From contig JAGMVK010000019.1 of assembly GCA_020747065.1 (NCBI GenBank), positions 1,054,001 to 1,118,000 of the forward strand: a stretch of DNA of 64,000 nt, in the 5' to 3' direction. Source of the stretch: Cadophora sp. MPI-SDFR-AT-0126 (taxonomy: Eukaryota; Ascomycota; Leotiomycetes; Helotiales; Ploettnerulaceae). The notes below the pieces were generated by a model. The model worked only from the letters and a program-made list of their open reading frames with translations. It was not told where the DNA came from and made no database searches. Below, in pieces: positions 34,246 through 46,510 of this stretch (positions within the stretch are counted from its first letter, which is position 1; each line of letters begins with the position of its first letter). Both the position numbers and the translations under genes were made by a program.

Positions 34246-35848
34246 TCATATCTTCGACTTCAACTTTCTGCTCTTTGCAAATCTGGCAGAGGTCAACAGC
34301 CCACCTCCAACAAGCATGACAGAACCAGCAAAGATCTGAGCATACTGATACTCGCCATCCTTCTTTTGAATCAACTGTCCAGCAATAGGTGGTCCAGTTA
34401 ACACCGCGAAACTCACAATCGTAAACACCATGCCCATCCGCGTGCCAGCCATCTGCAAATCCGTCGTCAAACTGCTCAATGCCACCGGGAACATGCTCTG
34501 GATCGCAGCTCCAGTTATCCCATAAATCACCGCCCATCCATACAGTCCACCCCTGGAGTCCACAGCGATCCAACAAAACACCAAGGTCGATGTCAGGAAG
34601 ACGAACAGAGTCAGGGTGTTAATCGGCCCCCAGTATCGATCAGCAACATAGCCAGGAATGATACGACCGATTGCACCAAGACCATTCAGCACAATTAGCA
34701 AGTTGATGGATTCCTTGTATGGGACACCGATTATCGATCGTGCGAACGAACCGATATAATAGAACGCAAAGTACACGCCCCAGAAAACCTACTCAGTCAG
34801 CACATTCCAAGCAATCTGACAATGTAGAACCACTCACGAAGAACATGCCGATAGCGAACAACACATACGGCAGCTCTTTGAAGCTCTTCCAGTCGACCAA
34901 AGCACCTGTCCTCCTCGGTGGAACACGGGGCTTGATCCCAATATTACAAACAATCAGACAAGCAAGCTGAATGAACCCCAAGGATCTCATGGTCCACGCA
35001 AATCCCACTCGAGGAAGCAGCTGCTGGACCATCGCCGGATATATCATACCACCAGTCGCACTACCCGCCGCACCAATGCCCAGCGCCAACCCCCTTTTCT
35101 TACTAAAATACGTCGAGAGTAGCGACAAGCTCGGGCAAAACAAACACCCATTCCCAAGTCCCATACACACGCCCTGAGCGAGAAAGAGCTGCCAGTACGT
35201 CGTGGACAGCGAAGCCATGAAGATGCCAAAGACGCCTAGGAACGAACCGAGCATGAAGACAGGGCGGAAATATCCTGCGTCTGTGAGGCGGCCGGTGAAG
35301 GTTCCGACGAAGAAGAGGAAGAAGACCTGCATGCTTCCGACCCAGGAGATGTCACTTGGAGGGCGGGTCAAAGCCGTGACATAGTAGGTCTGGAAAACGC
35401 CGAAGGAGTTGATGAATCCCCAGGTGTTCATGATGACCAGATGATTGAGGGCAGCTACAGATAACATGTTAATTGCCACTGCGCCGAACGAAGCTGGGAT
35501 GAGATACATACCTTGCGTCCATCCAAGTAACCCGCCATCAGGAGGCGGCCCCGGATCTTTCCAACTACTCTTCGTGATCATTCTCGTGATAGGACCCGCC
35601 TTCTCTTGCCCTTGCCCCTCCCAAGCATCATTCCTCACTGCATTGATCCCATCAGGATACGGATCCGCCTGGCCTCTCTCAGTCAAAGTCAATTTCTTCT
35701 CCATGCCCCCTCCAATTTCCCCATCATCATGATCACTCTCCCGTGCGATGTCATCAGATGAGCTTAACGACGGCCGAACAGACTGGCTCTCGATATCTCT
35801 GTTGAATGTATCCGCGGAAGAATTCAGCGCCGGCGGTATAGTGGTCAT
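34246..35848 (-). CDS. MFS transporter, monocarboxylate-permease type
   Basis: Three exons on the - strand, 35848-35512, 35454-34838 and 34788-34246, give 498 residues. The N-terminal 110 residues are a hydrophilic acidic tail typical of fungal MCH-like carriers. The PPPDGGLLGWTQ/AALNHLVIMNTWGFINSFGVFQTYY stretch marks the first membrane helix of this subfamily. About 12 helices follow, with the inter-helix motif GRLTDAGYFRP and the cytoplasmic-loop motif GLGNGCLFCPSLSLLSTYFSKKRGLALG. Substrate could be a monocarboxylate, riboflavin or something else; sequence does not decide. Intron 1 (57 bp, 35455-35511) is a multiple of three and lacks a stop, so it reads as coding if retained. A TATA-like sequence lies about 310 bp upstream. 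Confidence 0.9.
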
Positions 35849-37375
35849 AATTGCATCGTCGAGTTCTTTAATACCAGATGGAATTTTCCCGCGTGCGAGT
35901 AGCTAGGTGGGTTGATGGGTCAGGTCGAAAATTGAAATCTGGGGAAATTTCTTAGCTCAGCTCTTTGAAGAGTGGGAGGTGGGAAATGAGGCACGTCATA
36001 CGTACTTGCGGATCGATCTTTGTTAATCAGATGAAGTGAAAGCCGCTATTAACACCCGAAGTTATCGAGACTATTGACTGTTCTTCTCCTCTAAGATCAA
36101 AAGGCAACGATAGGTCTCAAAATATCAATTGTAGAGACAAAACATCGAATCCCTCATTTATACCCAGTCCTAAGATTTGACATGGAGAAATGAGAAAGCA
36201 AGCAATGACTTAAGACTCATCCCCTAAGCCCTTGACACATAGATTGAAGATCCCCATCCCGTCCTGCCCATCTTGCGGCGACCTTCCCCTCGGTTATGGG
36301 AATAAGACTGGAGAAAAAGGAAGAGGCGGGCGGGCACTTCCGACCTCCAACCCCAATCACACAACGGCCTTCAAGATCGGAAGCTCGCGCCACACAATAG
36401 CATCCATGAAAGAAAAGCTTACATCTATGCTTACCTACCTCCGTATGTATTTTTTATGCTTGGCTATCCGGCGGGGAGTCATATTTTAATATTGCGTGTT
36501 TATATTTCATCTGGTTGGAGCATAAATAAGAGCCGTCACGGAAACAAGACCTGGAGAAAGGCGAGGGAAGTTTTCCCTAGGAGGGAAAGTGCCTCTTACG
36601 AAGGATGGGTACGGTACATATGCACGGCATGGCCCGGTGTTGTGGTGCTGGTGCCGAGTTCCGGCTTGAGTGCTGTCAGAAGTTACGAATTAACGAACCA
36701 AGGCCCGATGTCGCATGGCGGGGTAATTTTGAGGGGTAGCTTATTGCAGACGGAGAGTCTCCATTCTTGTTTTTTTCCTCAGATAAGGGATTCTGGCAAA
36801 TGAGTTTGAGCTGTCTCCTTTTGTTCGATGTCCTTCCTTTCTATTTGCACTTCAAAGAAGGCGAGTTTGAAATCGATCAATCGCAATGGGCGAAGTCGAG
36901 GTCGGAGTAAGAGTTCACCTCCATGAATTACTAGTCATCGGTCGTGGTTTCATCTACTCCTTGATGATTTTAAAAATTAGTAAATGCTGCCTTGTATCTG
37001 GACTCCCTGTGTTGAAGAACTGGAAATTATTCTCTACTAGATGTAGTTAAATGCGTCAAGACCTTACCAGACCCTCGATTTCGTACATGTATCCCTCTTT
37101 TTGTGTCAACTATGAACACATTATGATTGAAGATCATCCCTGTCACATACCGCTGCTTCGTAATGATCTTTGGATAGAGTCAAGAGTTCTATTCTTTGGC
37201 TCGCATTACATTGTCCAAAGAGCGGACCCGCGAGATGGTATTCAGGCTTCCAATCAATCAAATGTGAACAAACTTTATAAAATGTTACCTCGCAGATATA
37301 AAATCCACATATTCTCTCTACTGCCTCAATATTCCTCCCAAGTACCACAACCCCTTCCCGTCCTTCCCATCCCCT
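35849..37375. other. Gene-free 1.5 kb, MFS promoter and RTA1 3' flank
   Basis: No coding signal is visible. The left part should hold the MFS promoter; the region next to 37375 should hold the 3' UTR of the RTA1-like gene. Confidence 0.5.
36154..36164 (-). promoter_or_regulatory. Candidate TATA box of the MFS gene
   Basis: On the - strand this reads ggtataaatga, a good TATA match, about 310 bp before the MFS start codon. It would imply a leader of roughly 280 bases. Confidence 0.4.
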
Positions 37376-38676
37376 CTACTTCTCACCCCTCACTTCCCCA
37401 ACAACCACAACCACATCCCCATTCTCACCACACCTCTCCTCCGCCCTCTTCATTTCCTTCCTCTCCCTCCTACTCAAAAACTCGCTCTCCTTCCCAACCA
37501 ACACCTTCCCTGGATGCCAAATATTCAGCACTACCAGCGCGACGAACATCGGCGCCGAGTCAAAAACATACGCATACCACTCGTGCGAGCGGAATTCGTG
37601 CGTCAGGCTTGTGCCTGCGCCAGCGGAGAATTCGATTATTCGGAAGAGGATGCGGAACTGGTTGGGTCGGGTGTCAGTGGTGGGATTTCATGAGCCTCGT
37701 TCGGCGAAAGGGAAACAGGAGGTTGTAGTGACACTGTGCTAGACAAGACAGACAGACATTCCTGCCGCATCGCAGAAAAAGGCACAGACAGGAAAGGAAA
37801 TCAGGAAGTCTGTCAGACATACCGTAATCAACCCCAACACCGCATAAACAACCCACAACAATCCTCGCGCCTTCTTCACCTTCCCAATATCCTCACACTC
37901 CCGTCCCAACCGCTTCTGAAACGTCCACACCAAGAAGAGGAAACATAAGATGAAGAATTCTTGTAGGGCGACGCCGGCGGTGTAGATTCGGAGGCCAGTT
38001 TGTAGTGTGTTGAAGTTCTTGGAGATTGTTAGGATGCCTCCGCCGAATTGGATGGCGAATGATCTGCAGGTGGTGACAGTGTTAGTGGATGGGTACTTGA
38101 TGAGTGATGATGTTTTTGACGGAGTCGTTGAAAAACGTTGAAGTTGGTCTTTGTGATGCAAACAGCGGATAAGATGACCAAGAGCTAGAAACGAGGACAG
38201 CCCGAATGAAAAATAAAAGGGGTATCGAGGGAAGTGATACGAAAAGTAGAAGCAAGAGGGCTTCGCCAAAAGAACGTAAACAAAACAAACGAAACTCACG
38301 CCAAATCCAACCCCACAAAAACCATAGCCATCCTCTCCGCCCTGATCCCATACATCCTCCCTCCCCCTCCCGCACTCCCATTCCCCAAAAAGTAATACAC
38401 CATCCTCCCCAACACCATATAAACAAAAGCATTAATCCACAACGGCGCCAGCAGGATCAGCAAGAACTGCGGATCATACACCCCCTCCACAGTCGGCCTC
38501 TCAATACTCACACACCGGATCGCAAACGCCGCTGTCTCCCAGATAGCGCCCATGATGAGAACCCAGCAGAATTTCTTGCGGTATTTGCGAGCTTGGTAGA
38601 TGTGTAAAGTTGTGGTGAAGAAGTAGAGGGTTAAAAAGACGGTGGAGAGCGGGAGGGAGGGACAGTAGGTCCACAT
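37376..38676 (-). CDS. RTA1-like seven-helix membrane protein
   Basis: Three exons on the - strand, 38676-38300, 38063-37823 and 37657-37376, give about 299 residues. Family signatures are WETAAFAIRCVSIERPTVEG, FLLILLAPLWINAFVYMVLGRM, SFAIQFGGGILT, then FRILFRIIEFSAG and HEWYAYVFDSAPMFVALVVLNIWHPGK. RTA1/RSB1-type proteins are plasma-membrane seven-helix proteins linked to sphingoid-base export and azole or 7-aminocholesterol resistance. The introns, 236 and 165 bp, are far longer than others in the window. The first residues MWTYCPSLPLS start abruptly, and a CAG acceptor lies about 30 bp upstream (near 38698), so a short 5' exon may be missing from my model. The C-terminal tail is charged (RRERKEMKRAEER). 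Confidence 0.82.
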
Positions 38677-41600
38677 GTTTTGGGGGTCGTCGACCGCTGG
38701 TTTGGATCAGTTGGTGGATAGTGGATTTGAGAGGTAGAAGGAAAAAGTGATAAGGAAATATGAATAAAAAAAACGAGGAAGACAAACGAAGACATTTCAT
38801 CATGATTGCGGTTTGGGATCTTCAACCCGGGTCGACTGAATCACTTTCCACTGAGGTGTTCCAAAGTCGCTCCTTCGATGAAAGGGTGAAGCGATGATTT
38901 TCCAATTCTGTTGATGGAAAAGAACAACAACAAGTTCTTTCTTTCTCTTCGTACAGAAGAGTAAAGCCAGTAATGTCGAGTCGACTCAGAGCCAGGTCAT
39001 AAGTGTCCAAGTTGAAATCTAAGCAGCAGAAACGCAAATTTTCTCTTTCGCTGGAATTTCGAAAAAAGCCCGCAAAGACGACAACAGAGGAAGAAAGACA
39101 CATCAAGTTTAGAATGAGGCGCAGGTGCTATCTCATATATCTATGCATCTATCAACGCCTCCCCTCCTCCCCTCACCCGAAACATCACATGTACTACTAC
39201 TATATTGTACAGTGCTGTCACGCAAGCCAGCCAGCCAAACGCATCCTTCATCTCGCATGCTGGTGCTAGTTTTCGGTGTGGCTTTCTACGGCAGATAGGC
39301 AGCAGTATCTCTCCTTCCTCCACCGTCCCCCTGCACTCACTGACTGTTTTGCGCATGCAACACGACTTCCTGGATACCGATTCTGGCATTAAACTCAGCT
39401 GTGGGAGAGCATAGGATATGATACGATGGCAGTCTGGAATGAGCTGCGTGGTAAGTATAGGAGCGGCGTGGATTTCGTCCGAGCATGACTGGCTGACTGG
39501 CTGCTGATTGAAAGACTGATCATTGGTTGATGCAAGAGGTGGACTGACTGATTGGTTGATTGATTAGAATTCAGCCCTACAGCACTGTATCATGCTCCTG
39601 TAAGGAAAAATATACTTTCCCTGCATCACTGCGTTATTGTTGTCATTGTCGGGATATATGCGCCGTGACTAAAGCTGCATGTCTGATTCTCACCATACAT
39701 CCGTACACTGGACCCTTACCAGAGCAATCTATTCACTCTTCCAGCGAGATCTCTACACAGTCAATCCATCACACAAAGCATACCCAAGCAACTAACTAGA
39801 TCCGGAGATTTACGAATCGCGAAAGGTAAGGCAAGGCTTACCTGACTTAAAGTTTCTGGAACGGCCTCGCCTGATATCAATGGATGGAATTCTTCCTTCC
39901 TGCAGTATGATACACCACCCCAGAAACCCCAGACACGAAACGGCGCATTTGCCGATTGATAGACAGATAGATAGCATGTGGCATGTATGTATCATTGGTC
40001 ACTTCGTACAGCTTGCACGGGACTTTGTGTAACGTCGTTCGTTCATTCGCCGCATCTTATTTCGTCCTCGAAGACAGCCGAAAACAAAAAGGAAAGAAGA
40101 AAAAGAAAACTAAGTTAATGAGATAGCGGTGAATATGTTGAGATACTAAAACTCGGCCGGCGAAAAGAAACATTCTAATCTTACAATGTATGTATGAGAT
40201 GAGGCTGGGAATTACAGGGCATGTCATGACATCTACTAATCATCACCAAGTGGCCCCAAATGTTGCAAGCACGGTCGTTAAGAGCTAAACCAACGACGAC
40301 GGCCGCGGTAGTTGAATCTGCTTGTTGAGGTTTGAAATCGAGGCCAAGGCTAGAACAGGTTCGAAAGGAGTTCGGTTATATGTCAATCTAGAATTACGTG
40401 GAAGTAATATTCTCTGCTGCCGTCGGATATTGAGTGTGGAAGAGAAGAGATGCGACTTGGCTACTACATCCGGCGAATAGCTGTTCTGAAACGTACGAAA
40501 TGGGGAGCGGCTTTGAAATTCCCTCGAGTGTAGAATGGGTGAATCATAGAACAAGGATAACCCGAATGAAAATGAATGACGGAGATGTCCAGAGCTTCTC
40601 GCGAACTGGAGATTCTCGTCAAACTCCCACCCACTACACCCACCATGAGGCAACCATCAGACGATCTGAAAGAAAACAAAATTCTCTTCTGCAAACCAAA
40701 ACAGTAACATCCAACGGGTCATGATTCCAGCCTGGCTCTCAGCCAATGAATCGAAGAAAGGATGATCAACAAATTCTCCCGACTGCAGGAAATGAGGTCT
40801 GTCAACGACACCTAATCAGGACCAATGAGTTCCAAAATCTTGGCTAAAATGATGAGCATAAAAGAGAAGGAGGCGAAGCAAAGCCCAGTTCAAGTGTTAA
40901 GCGCTCAATAGTGAGTAACGGTAGGATAAATACGAGTTGGAAAATTGACGTTCATTTCAATGTCATGTCCTGTCATGCGTGCAAACATTCCTCCGCTGCT
41001 TACGGAGGCACCTGCAGTCTGTTCATGCCGTACCGAAAGGGCAACGCAGAGACCAGAACAGGAAATAGGAAATTCTCCCATCGCGTCTTAAAAGTTCTTT
41101 CTTCCGCCCTCCAGCCGTTTTGGTACAACAACAGAGTGGGCTTCCCCTGATCTGAACACAAAAGATGCATTCAGCCTTACTGGAGGAGGGGACTTGATTG
41201 GAAGGGGTTTAGCGCGTGTGTCGTAGGCGGGAAGTTAAAATTAAAGGTGATCCTTCGGTTCCAGAACTGGATAGTGATTGGGCGGTTGATTATTCTTTGG
41301 ATGAACATGCGAATAGAAGAACTGCACATCGAATGTGAAGAATGACTGATGTTTCTTTCCTTGCATCGCATCTGCTCTGCGACTCATGGTTGAGCTCCGG
41401 CATCGATGCTGTGTCCTTCGTTTGTGGAGACATGTTATCGTGGGATGGAATCAATTCATAAAGTATGGAGACCAACGCTCAAGCAACAATAATTCAATCA
41501 ATGGTACCTCCGTAAAGCAGGCGAAAAGTCGGTACGCCACAACCCGTTAAATGCGAAAAGAAGGTTGATCAGTGGCAATCATGCAAGCGAGTTCAGATCA

Positions 41601-42751
41601 GATTTCAGATCAAGATTCCCGACTTGCAAAAATAGCATAGCAGAGTTCAGAATTGCGATCGCCTTGAAGATCAGCCAGGCTGCCCACTAGATGTGCACAC
41701 CCAGATGCACCCCAATACCAAAAGGTGAAAGCTTCGACACTTCACCCCCGTCAATGGCTCGTTTCATGTTTTCGAGATTCGCGCCATCATTTCCTTACCG
41801 CGACTTAACCGCAAAACCGGCTCATGTCAAAATTGAACGCCCGCCTGTCTGTGGCTTGGGGCGCATGCAGGTACAGCCAGGAACCAACAAAGCTCGCGAC
41901 GATTTGCCTTGGCGGTGGGTTGGGGGGAGATTGCATCAGTGCAGACCCTTGACAGATGTCCGGTCTAAGTGTCACGAACTGCTCCGTGCCGATTTCACAG
42001 TCCATCAAATTAGGGAGGGATGGCCGAAAAGGGAATCGTTGGGTCCACTTCGTATGGATATTGACCAATCGAGATGCTTCTTTTTGTATGTATGCGAGGG
42101 AAGGGAAGAAGTCCTCTGTTCAGTTTTGCTCATGAAATTCGAGATATCACCAGTGACAATAAATCAAATCACAACTTTGCACATAGAGCAGACCATAGAA
42201 TCGCCGTAGCCTTTCTTCTTTCTTTCTTTTCAGACACCTAAGCTAACCAATCCAATCCAATCCATATTGACATCAATGTCCCATCCCATCATCGCGCGCG
42301 CCCGAGACATTTAAACTGGGGTAAGCAGCCACGCAGCCACCCAACCAGGAAATATTCTTGGCAATAGCCCAAAACGGGAAGGCGCCAACCCCCCCTAAAA
42401 AGTGGCTTCCCCAAACAAAAGAGGCCAGTGGCCCCTCCCCTCGCCCTCACATCCATGCTGAAGCTTGAGGTCCTCTCTTCTTCACGATCACGCTCTTTTC
42501 AGCCTCGACAACCTCCTCCTCCTCCTCCTCCTTTGTCTTCACCTCTCCCCGTCGTCGCGTCTGTATATCGCCCAACAGATGTCGCCGTCGTTCGATTTGA
42601 TCTGATCTTTTTCCTCACCTCACACTCGTTCAGTGTTTTACTGTCCTTGACTCTACGTCGCCCACACTCATTATCTGATCTAATACACTCACTCATTTCC
42701 CTACCTGGTCCCATATCCCATTCATTTTGATAGGAACCAACCACCGGCATC
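38677..42751. other. 4.1-kb gene-free region upstream of the aspartic protease
   Basis: I see no credible gene on either strand; the longest frame (41691-42209, 172 codons) has random composition. Microsatellites are concentrated near the right end: a CTTT run at about 42211-42230, a CCAAT-like run at 42247-42264 and (CCT)n at about 42512-42533. The last 320 bases are strongly pyrimidine-rich, as in a leader or promoter. A long non-coding transcript or an extended promoter are possible uses. Confidence 0.5.
42512..42533. repeat. CCT trinucleotide microsatellite
   Basis: About seven uninterrupted cct units lie in the pyrimidine-rich leader region roughly 220 bp before the aspartic protease ATG. 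Confidence 0.85.
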
Positions 42752-45009
42752 ATGATTTCAACTCTTTTCACCGTCGCCATTTCGCTTGCTTCTCTTTCCT
42801 ATGGATCCGCGATCCCCGCCAGACGTGAATCTGGTATCTTGAGACTGCCCATCACGGCCGCCAAAGGCGCGCTGAAGCGACAAGTTGTCAGTCCTCTCGA
42901 GAATATCCAGACCGGCACGCGGTATATGGTTGAGTGTAGGTTACTGATATTGACAATCCACCCTGTGACCATGAGCTGACATTCCAGTCTCCATTGGAAC
43001 TCCTCCTCAAAACCTTGCCCTCTCTCTTGATACCGGATCATCTGAGACTTGGGTCAACCCTCAATGTTCTGCTGCTGGCCCACAGGCAAACATCGATTTG
43101 TGCAACAGCTTCCCAACCTACAGCCCAAATGCCTCATCGACTGCCCTTGACTTTCAGCAGGTCACCACTCTCCAATACGGAAAGGGTACCGCGAACGTCG
43201 ATTACTTCTCTGATGTCTTCAACCTTGGAGGTAAACACTCCTTTTGCGGCATCTTGGCGCATGCTAATCGAGACAGGCGCAAGTGTCACTGGTCAACAGT
43301 TTGGTGTCGCCACTTCAAGCAGTGATCTCCCAGTTGGTTTGATGGGTGTTGGTCCTGGAATTGAGTTGACCGGTTACCCCATCATCATTGACACTCTTGC
43401 CACACAGGGCGTCACCAACAGCCGTGCTTTTTCTCTTGACTTGAGAAGTTGGGAGTCTCCAGATGGTGAGTTTTGAGTTCCACAGCAGGGCTGTCCTCTT
43501 TGATTCTGTTTGCGTGTCATCCAGCGAGCAATTGCTAACAAATCAGGTGCTATCATCTTCGGTGGTATCGATACCGCCAAGTACTCTGGCTCCTTGGAGA
43601 AATGCCCCATCATCCCAGCTGCTCAAGCTCCAGATGGGTACCCTCGTTACTGGATCCACATGAAGTCTGTTGGTATCACCAAGCCAGGGGAGGTCACTTC
43701 AAAGCTTTACGCACCATCTTCCAGTGATCCTCTTGGTCAACCAGTATTCCTCGATAGTGGTGGAACTCTCAGCCGTCTCCCAACTGCTCTTGTCAACTCC
43801 ATCATTGCCGACTTCCCAGGCGCAACCGAGGATGGGTCTTCCGGTCTGTACCTTGTGGACTGTTCCGTCGCCGATCAACCTGGTACCGTCGACTTCGGAT
43901 TCGGAAATACCGTCATCAACGTTCCCTTCAGCGAGTTCATCTGGCACATTGAGGGATTCTGTTATCTTGGTGTTGCCGCCGATGATGCTTCCCCAGTTCT
44001 CGGAGACTCTTTCCTCAGAGCCGCTTTTGTTGTCTATGATCAAGATAACCAGAATTTGCATCTCGCCAATGCCAAGAACTGTGGAACCAACCTGGTTGCC
44101 ATCGGAACCGGTCCAGATGCTGTTCCATCCATTGTTGGAGAGTGCGGCCCTGCATCTACCTCCTCATCTTCCTCATCTTCCGCAACCAGCTCGAGCACCA
44201 TTTCTTCCAGTGTCACATCGTCCGTCTCGGCATTCCCCACCATCTCAGCAAACTCTACTGGTCTCTACCCAATGTCAAACTACAGCTCCACGGCCGGACC
44301 AACCGCGTACCCCACCAAGTACACAACATCGACCGTATACTCAACCTCCAAGTACACCGTTACATCTTGCCCAGCATCAGTCACCAACTGCCCAACTGGC
44401 AAGGTTACCCAGACTGTTGTCAAGTACACCACTGTATGCCCAGTGTCTCACGCACCTACGATCACCTCCAAGCCTGGCTATAGCTTCCAGACCACGGAGA
44501 AGACGAAGACAGTCTATGCCACCAAAACATACACCATCTCCAAGTGTGCTCCAGAGGTCAAGAACTGTCCATATGGATCAACAACCACCACAGTCAGCCC
44601 TGTTACCACTTCCGTCCACTACATCAGCTACGCTGTTACAACTGTTGCTGGATACACTGTGGCTCCTTATGAGTTGGTCGCCCACCCAGCTCCAGTTGCG
44701 CCGGTTGTTCCTATCCAATATCCGGTTCCCGTCAAGCCAGTTCCAACTGGTGTCAAGCCTGGACCATACAACCCAGTCACAACACCAGTTGAGGTCAGCC
44801 CAGCACCATACCCAACTGTTGCTCCACCGGCTTCATACGTCCCAACCCCTGCTGCCGCCAGCGATTTCCACACATACTCCGCTATCCCCAGTGGGTCCTA
44901 CCTACCATCTGGTACGGGGGTTCCATTTACCGGCGCAGCGAGCTCGATGAAGATAGGAAATATTTGGGCAATCGCAACAATTGCATTGGGATTTTTGGTC
45001 ATGGTTTAA
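42752..45009 (+). CDS. GPI-anchored secreted aspartic protease (A1 family)
   Basis: Four exons, 42752-42935, 42988-43230, 43277-43465 and 43547-45009, give 692 residues. A signal peptide (FTVAISLASLSYGSA) precedes a basic propeptide with KR at the junction (ALKRQVVSPLENIQTGTRY). The two catalytic aspartates are present: Asp76 in LSLDTGSSETW and Asp275 in VFLDSGGTLS. After the protease domain (ending near CGPAS) comes a Ser-rich tract, two Cys-containing TTxTVYSTSKYTVTSC-type repeats, a Pro/Val-rich stalk (PVKPVPTGVKPGPYNP) and a hydrophobic C-terminus (IWAIATIALGFLVMV) that fits a GPI-attachment signal. It should be yapsin-like, tethered to the plasma membrane or wall. Introns are 46-81 bp and all joins keep the frame. 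Confidence 0.92.
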
Positions 45010-46510
45010 TTTATGAACGGGAGCGGGTCATTCGCATAGGAGGGGTAATATAGGACTCGGCTGGTTGGACTTTTTTTTTCTCCCTTTATTTCAATTCTGC
45101 GTCATACATCCTCTTCATGTCTTTAGATGTGACATATGAGGCAATGGGGCAATGAATGTATAATATAATCAAACTCGAGTGAACTTCACGTCTCATGTGC
45201 TTTCTTTCCTTCGTGTGTTGACTTGACCTGAAACTCGTTTTTTTCACCCTTGAGTATGATTAGTAGATGCATTCAATATCATGCCATACCCTGTGTTTCT
45301 TAGCTTCGATTAGTCTCGTGCCATCCCACACATTACAAGATTAGAATATTTCTATCCCCCGGCCCAAGTTTGATTCGGACCGTACTATAAATTCCAGTAC
45401 TATTCTGTCAATATGTTGACACACCCGTCGCTAATTGTTTGTTTGTTTGTTTGGCGATTTGGGGCGAGCTTGCACTCTCATTTTGTGAATAACTCTACTG
45501 TTTTGGGGGGAGGGGGGTTGCAAGTGCGAACAGGAATCCGAAAGCAAAGAGGGAGGAATGACTGAAGAGATGTAGGTGTCTACGGTAGGACCTGAATGCT
45601 GTAGTGAGAACACCATGAGTAGCAATGGCATGGTGGGTCAAGTTGCTCTAGCTGCTCGTGTCGATGTTGGATTTGGGTTCAATTTGGTTGGGGTGTGTCA
45701 TGGTATCTGAGAAGTATGGTAGTGATGGAGTTGTGCTTTTGTGACAATTTGATTGGTCGTTTGGTCGTTTGGTCGTTTAGTGGTGTGTGATGATGGTACG
45801 AGTGTTTTTCGGGGTTAGTTCGCTTTGTGGGGTAGGTAGTGGGAGTAGGGTTGAAATCATGACTCTTTGGATCTTGGTTTTCTTTTATCAAAGTCAAATC
45901 TTGTTCTCTGTCATATCGTCTGATATTCCTCAATCGTAGGGTAGGGCAGATGGGGTATGATGAGTGCTTATACCCGGGGGTTGTTTGCATAAGGTTTCAA
46001 ACAACTCCTTCGTTCAGTTCAATCGGGCTAATATATGTCATGATTCAAGAAGATATCTCGTTCGAGAATATTCCAAAGCCGCTCTCCAATTTGTACATTT
46101 TAACAGCTGTCGACAGTGACGCCTACGAGTAGAACAAGTCCATCCCCCTTACATTCGCCTTCGATGAGGAAAAGACCCAAGAAATTCCGGTAATCAGTGC
46201 TTTACCAGCTTGTCAATGATGGAATATAGACGAAACAGGTATGATGGAAGATCATGCCGTACAGAGAAAAACATATGTTGAATAGATATTCCGTCACAAA
46301 CGCCAACAATATGCAGCGACATTGGTAAAGTTAGGCTATCCGTCCACAACTGAGTATATTTAACATCAACATGTACATAAGTTTCGCTGGCTCCATTGAT
46401 GATTCTAACAACTAAGTCTTGACACACTATATCTACAATTAACACTCATCGTGTGAAGGGGCACATCAAAGAATACTTACACAATTGACATAACAATTCT
46501 GTAAAACGAA
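45010..46510. other. Convergent gap, protease to Cys-rich protein
   Basis: About 1.5 kb without a gene. It contains a (GTTT)4 run at about 45437-45452 and three perfect ggtcgttt units at 45755-45778. A+T content is raised near the protease 3' end. Confidence 0.5.
45755..45778. repeat. Three tandem ggtcgttt units
   Basis: Three exact head-to-tail 8-bp copies. There is no associated gene or known function. Confidence 0.85.

Noticed and set aside
41691..42209. 172-codon + strand frame in the gene desert
   Set aside because: Its composition is not protein-like, no domain is visible and the frame is not extended by plausible splicing.
43670..44950. 426-codon alternate frame inside the aspartic protease exon
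   Set aside because: It is a shadow frame of a Ser/Thr/Pro-rich coding sequence; the true frame has the catalytic aspartates and GPI signal.
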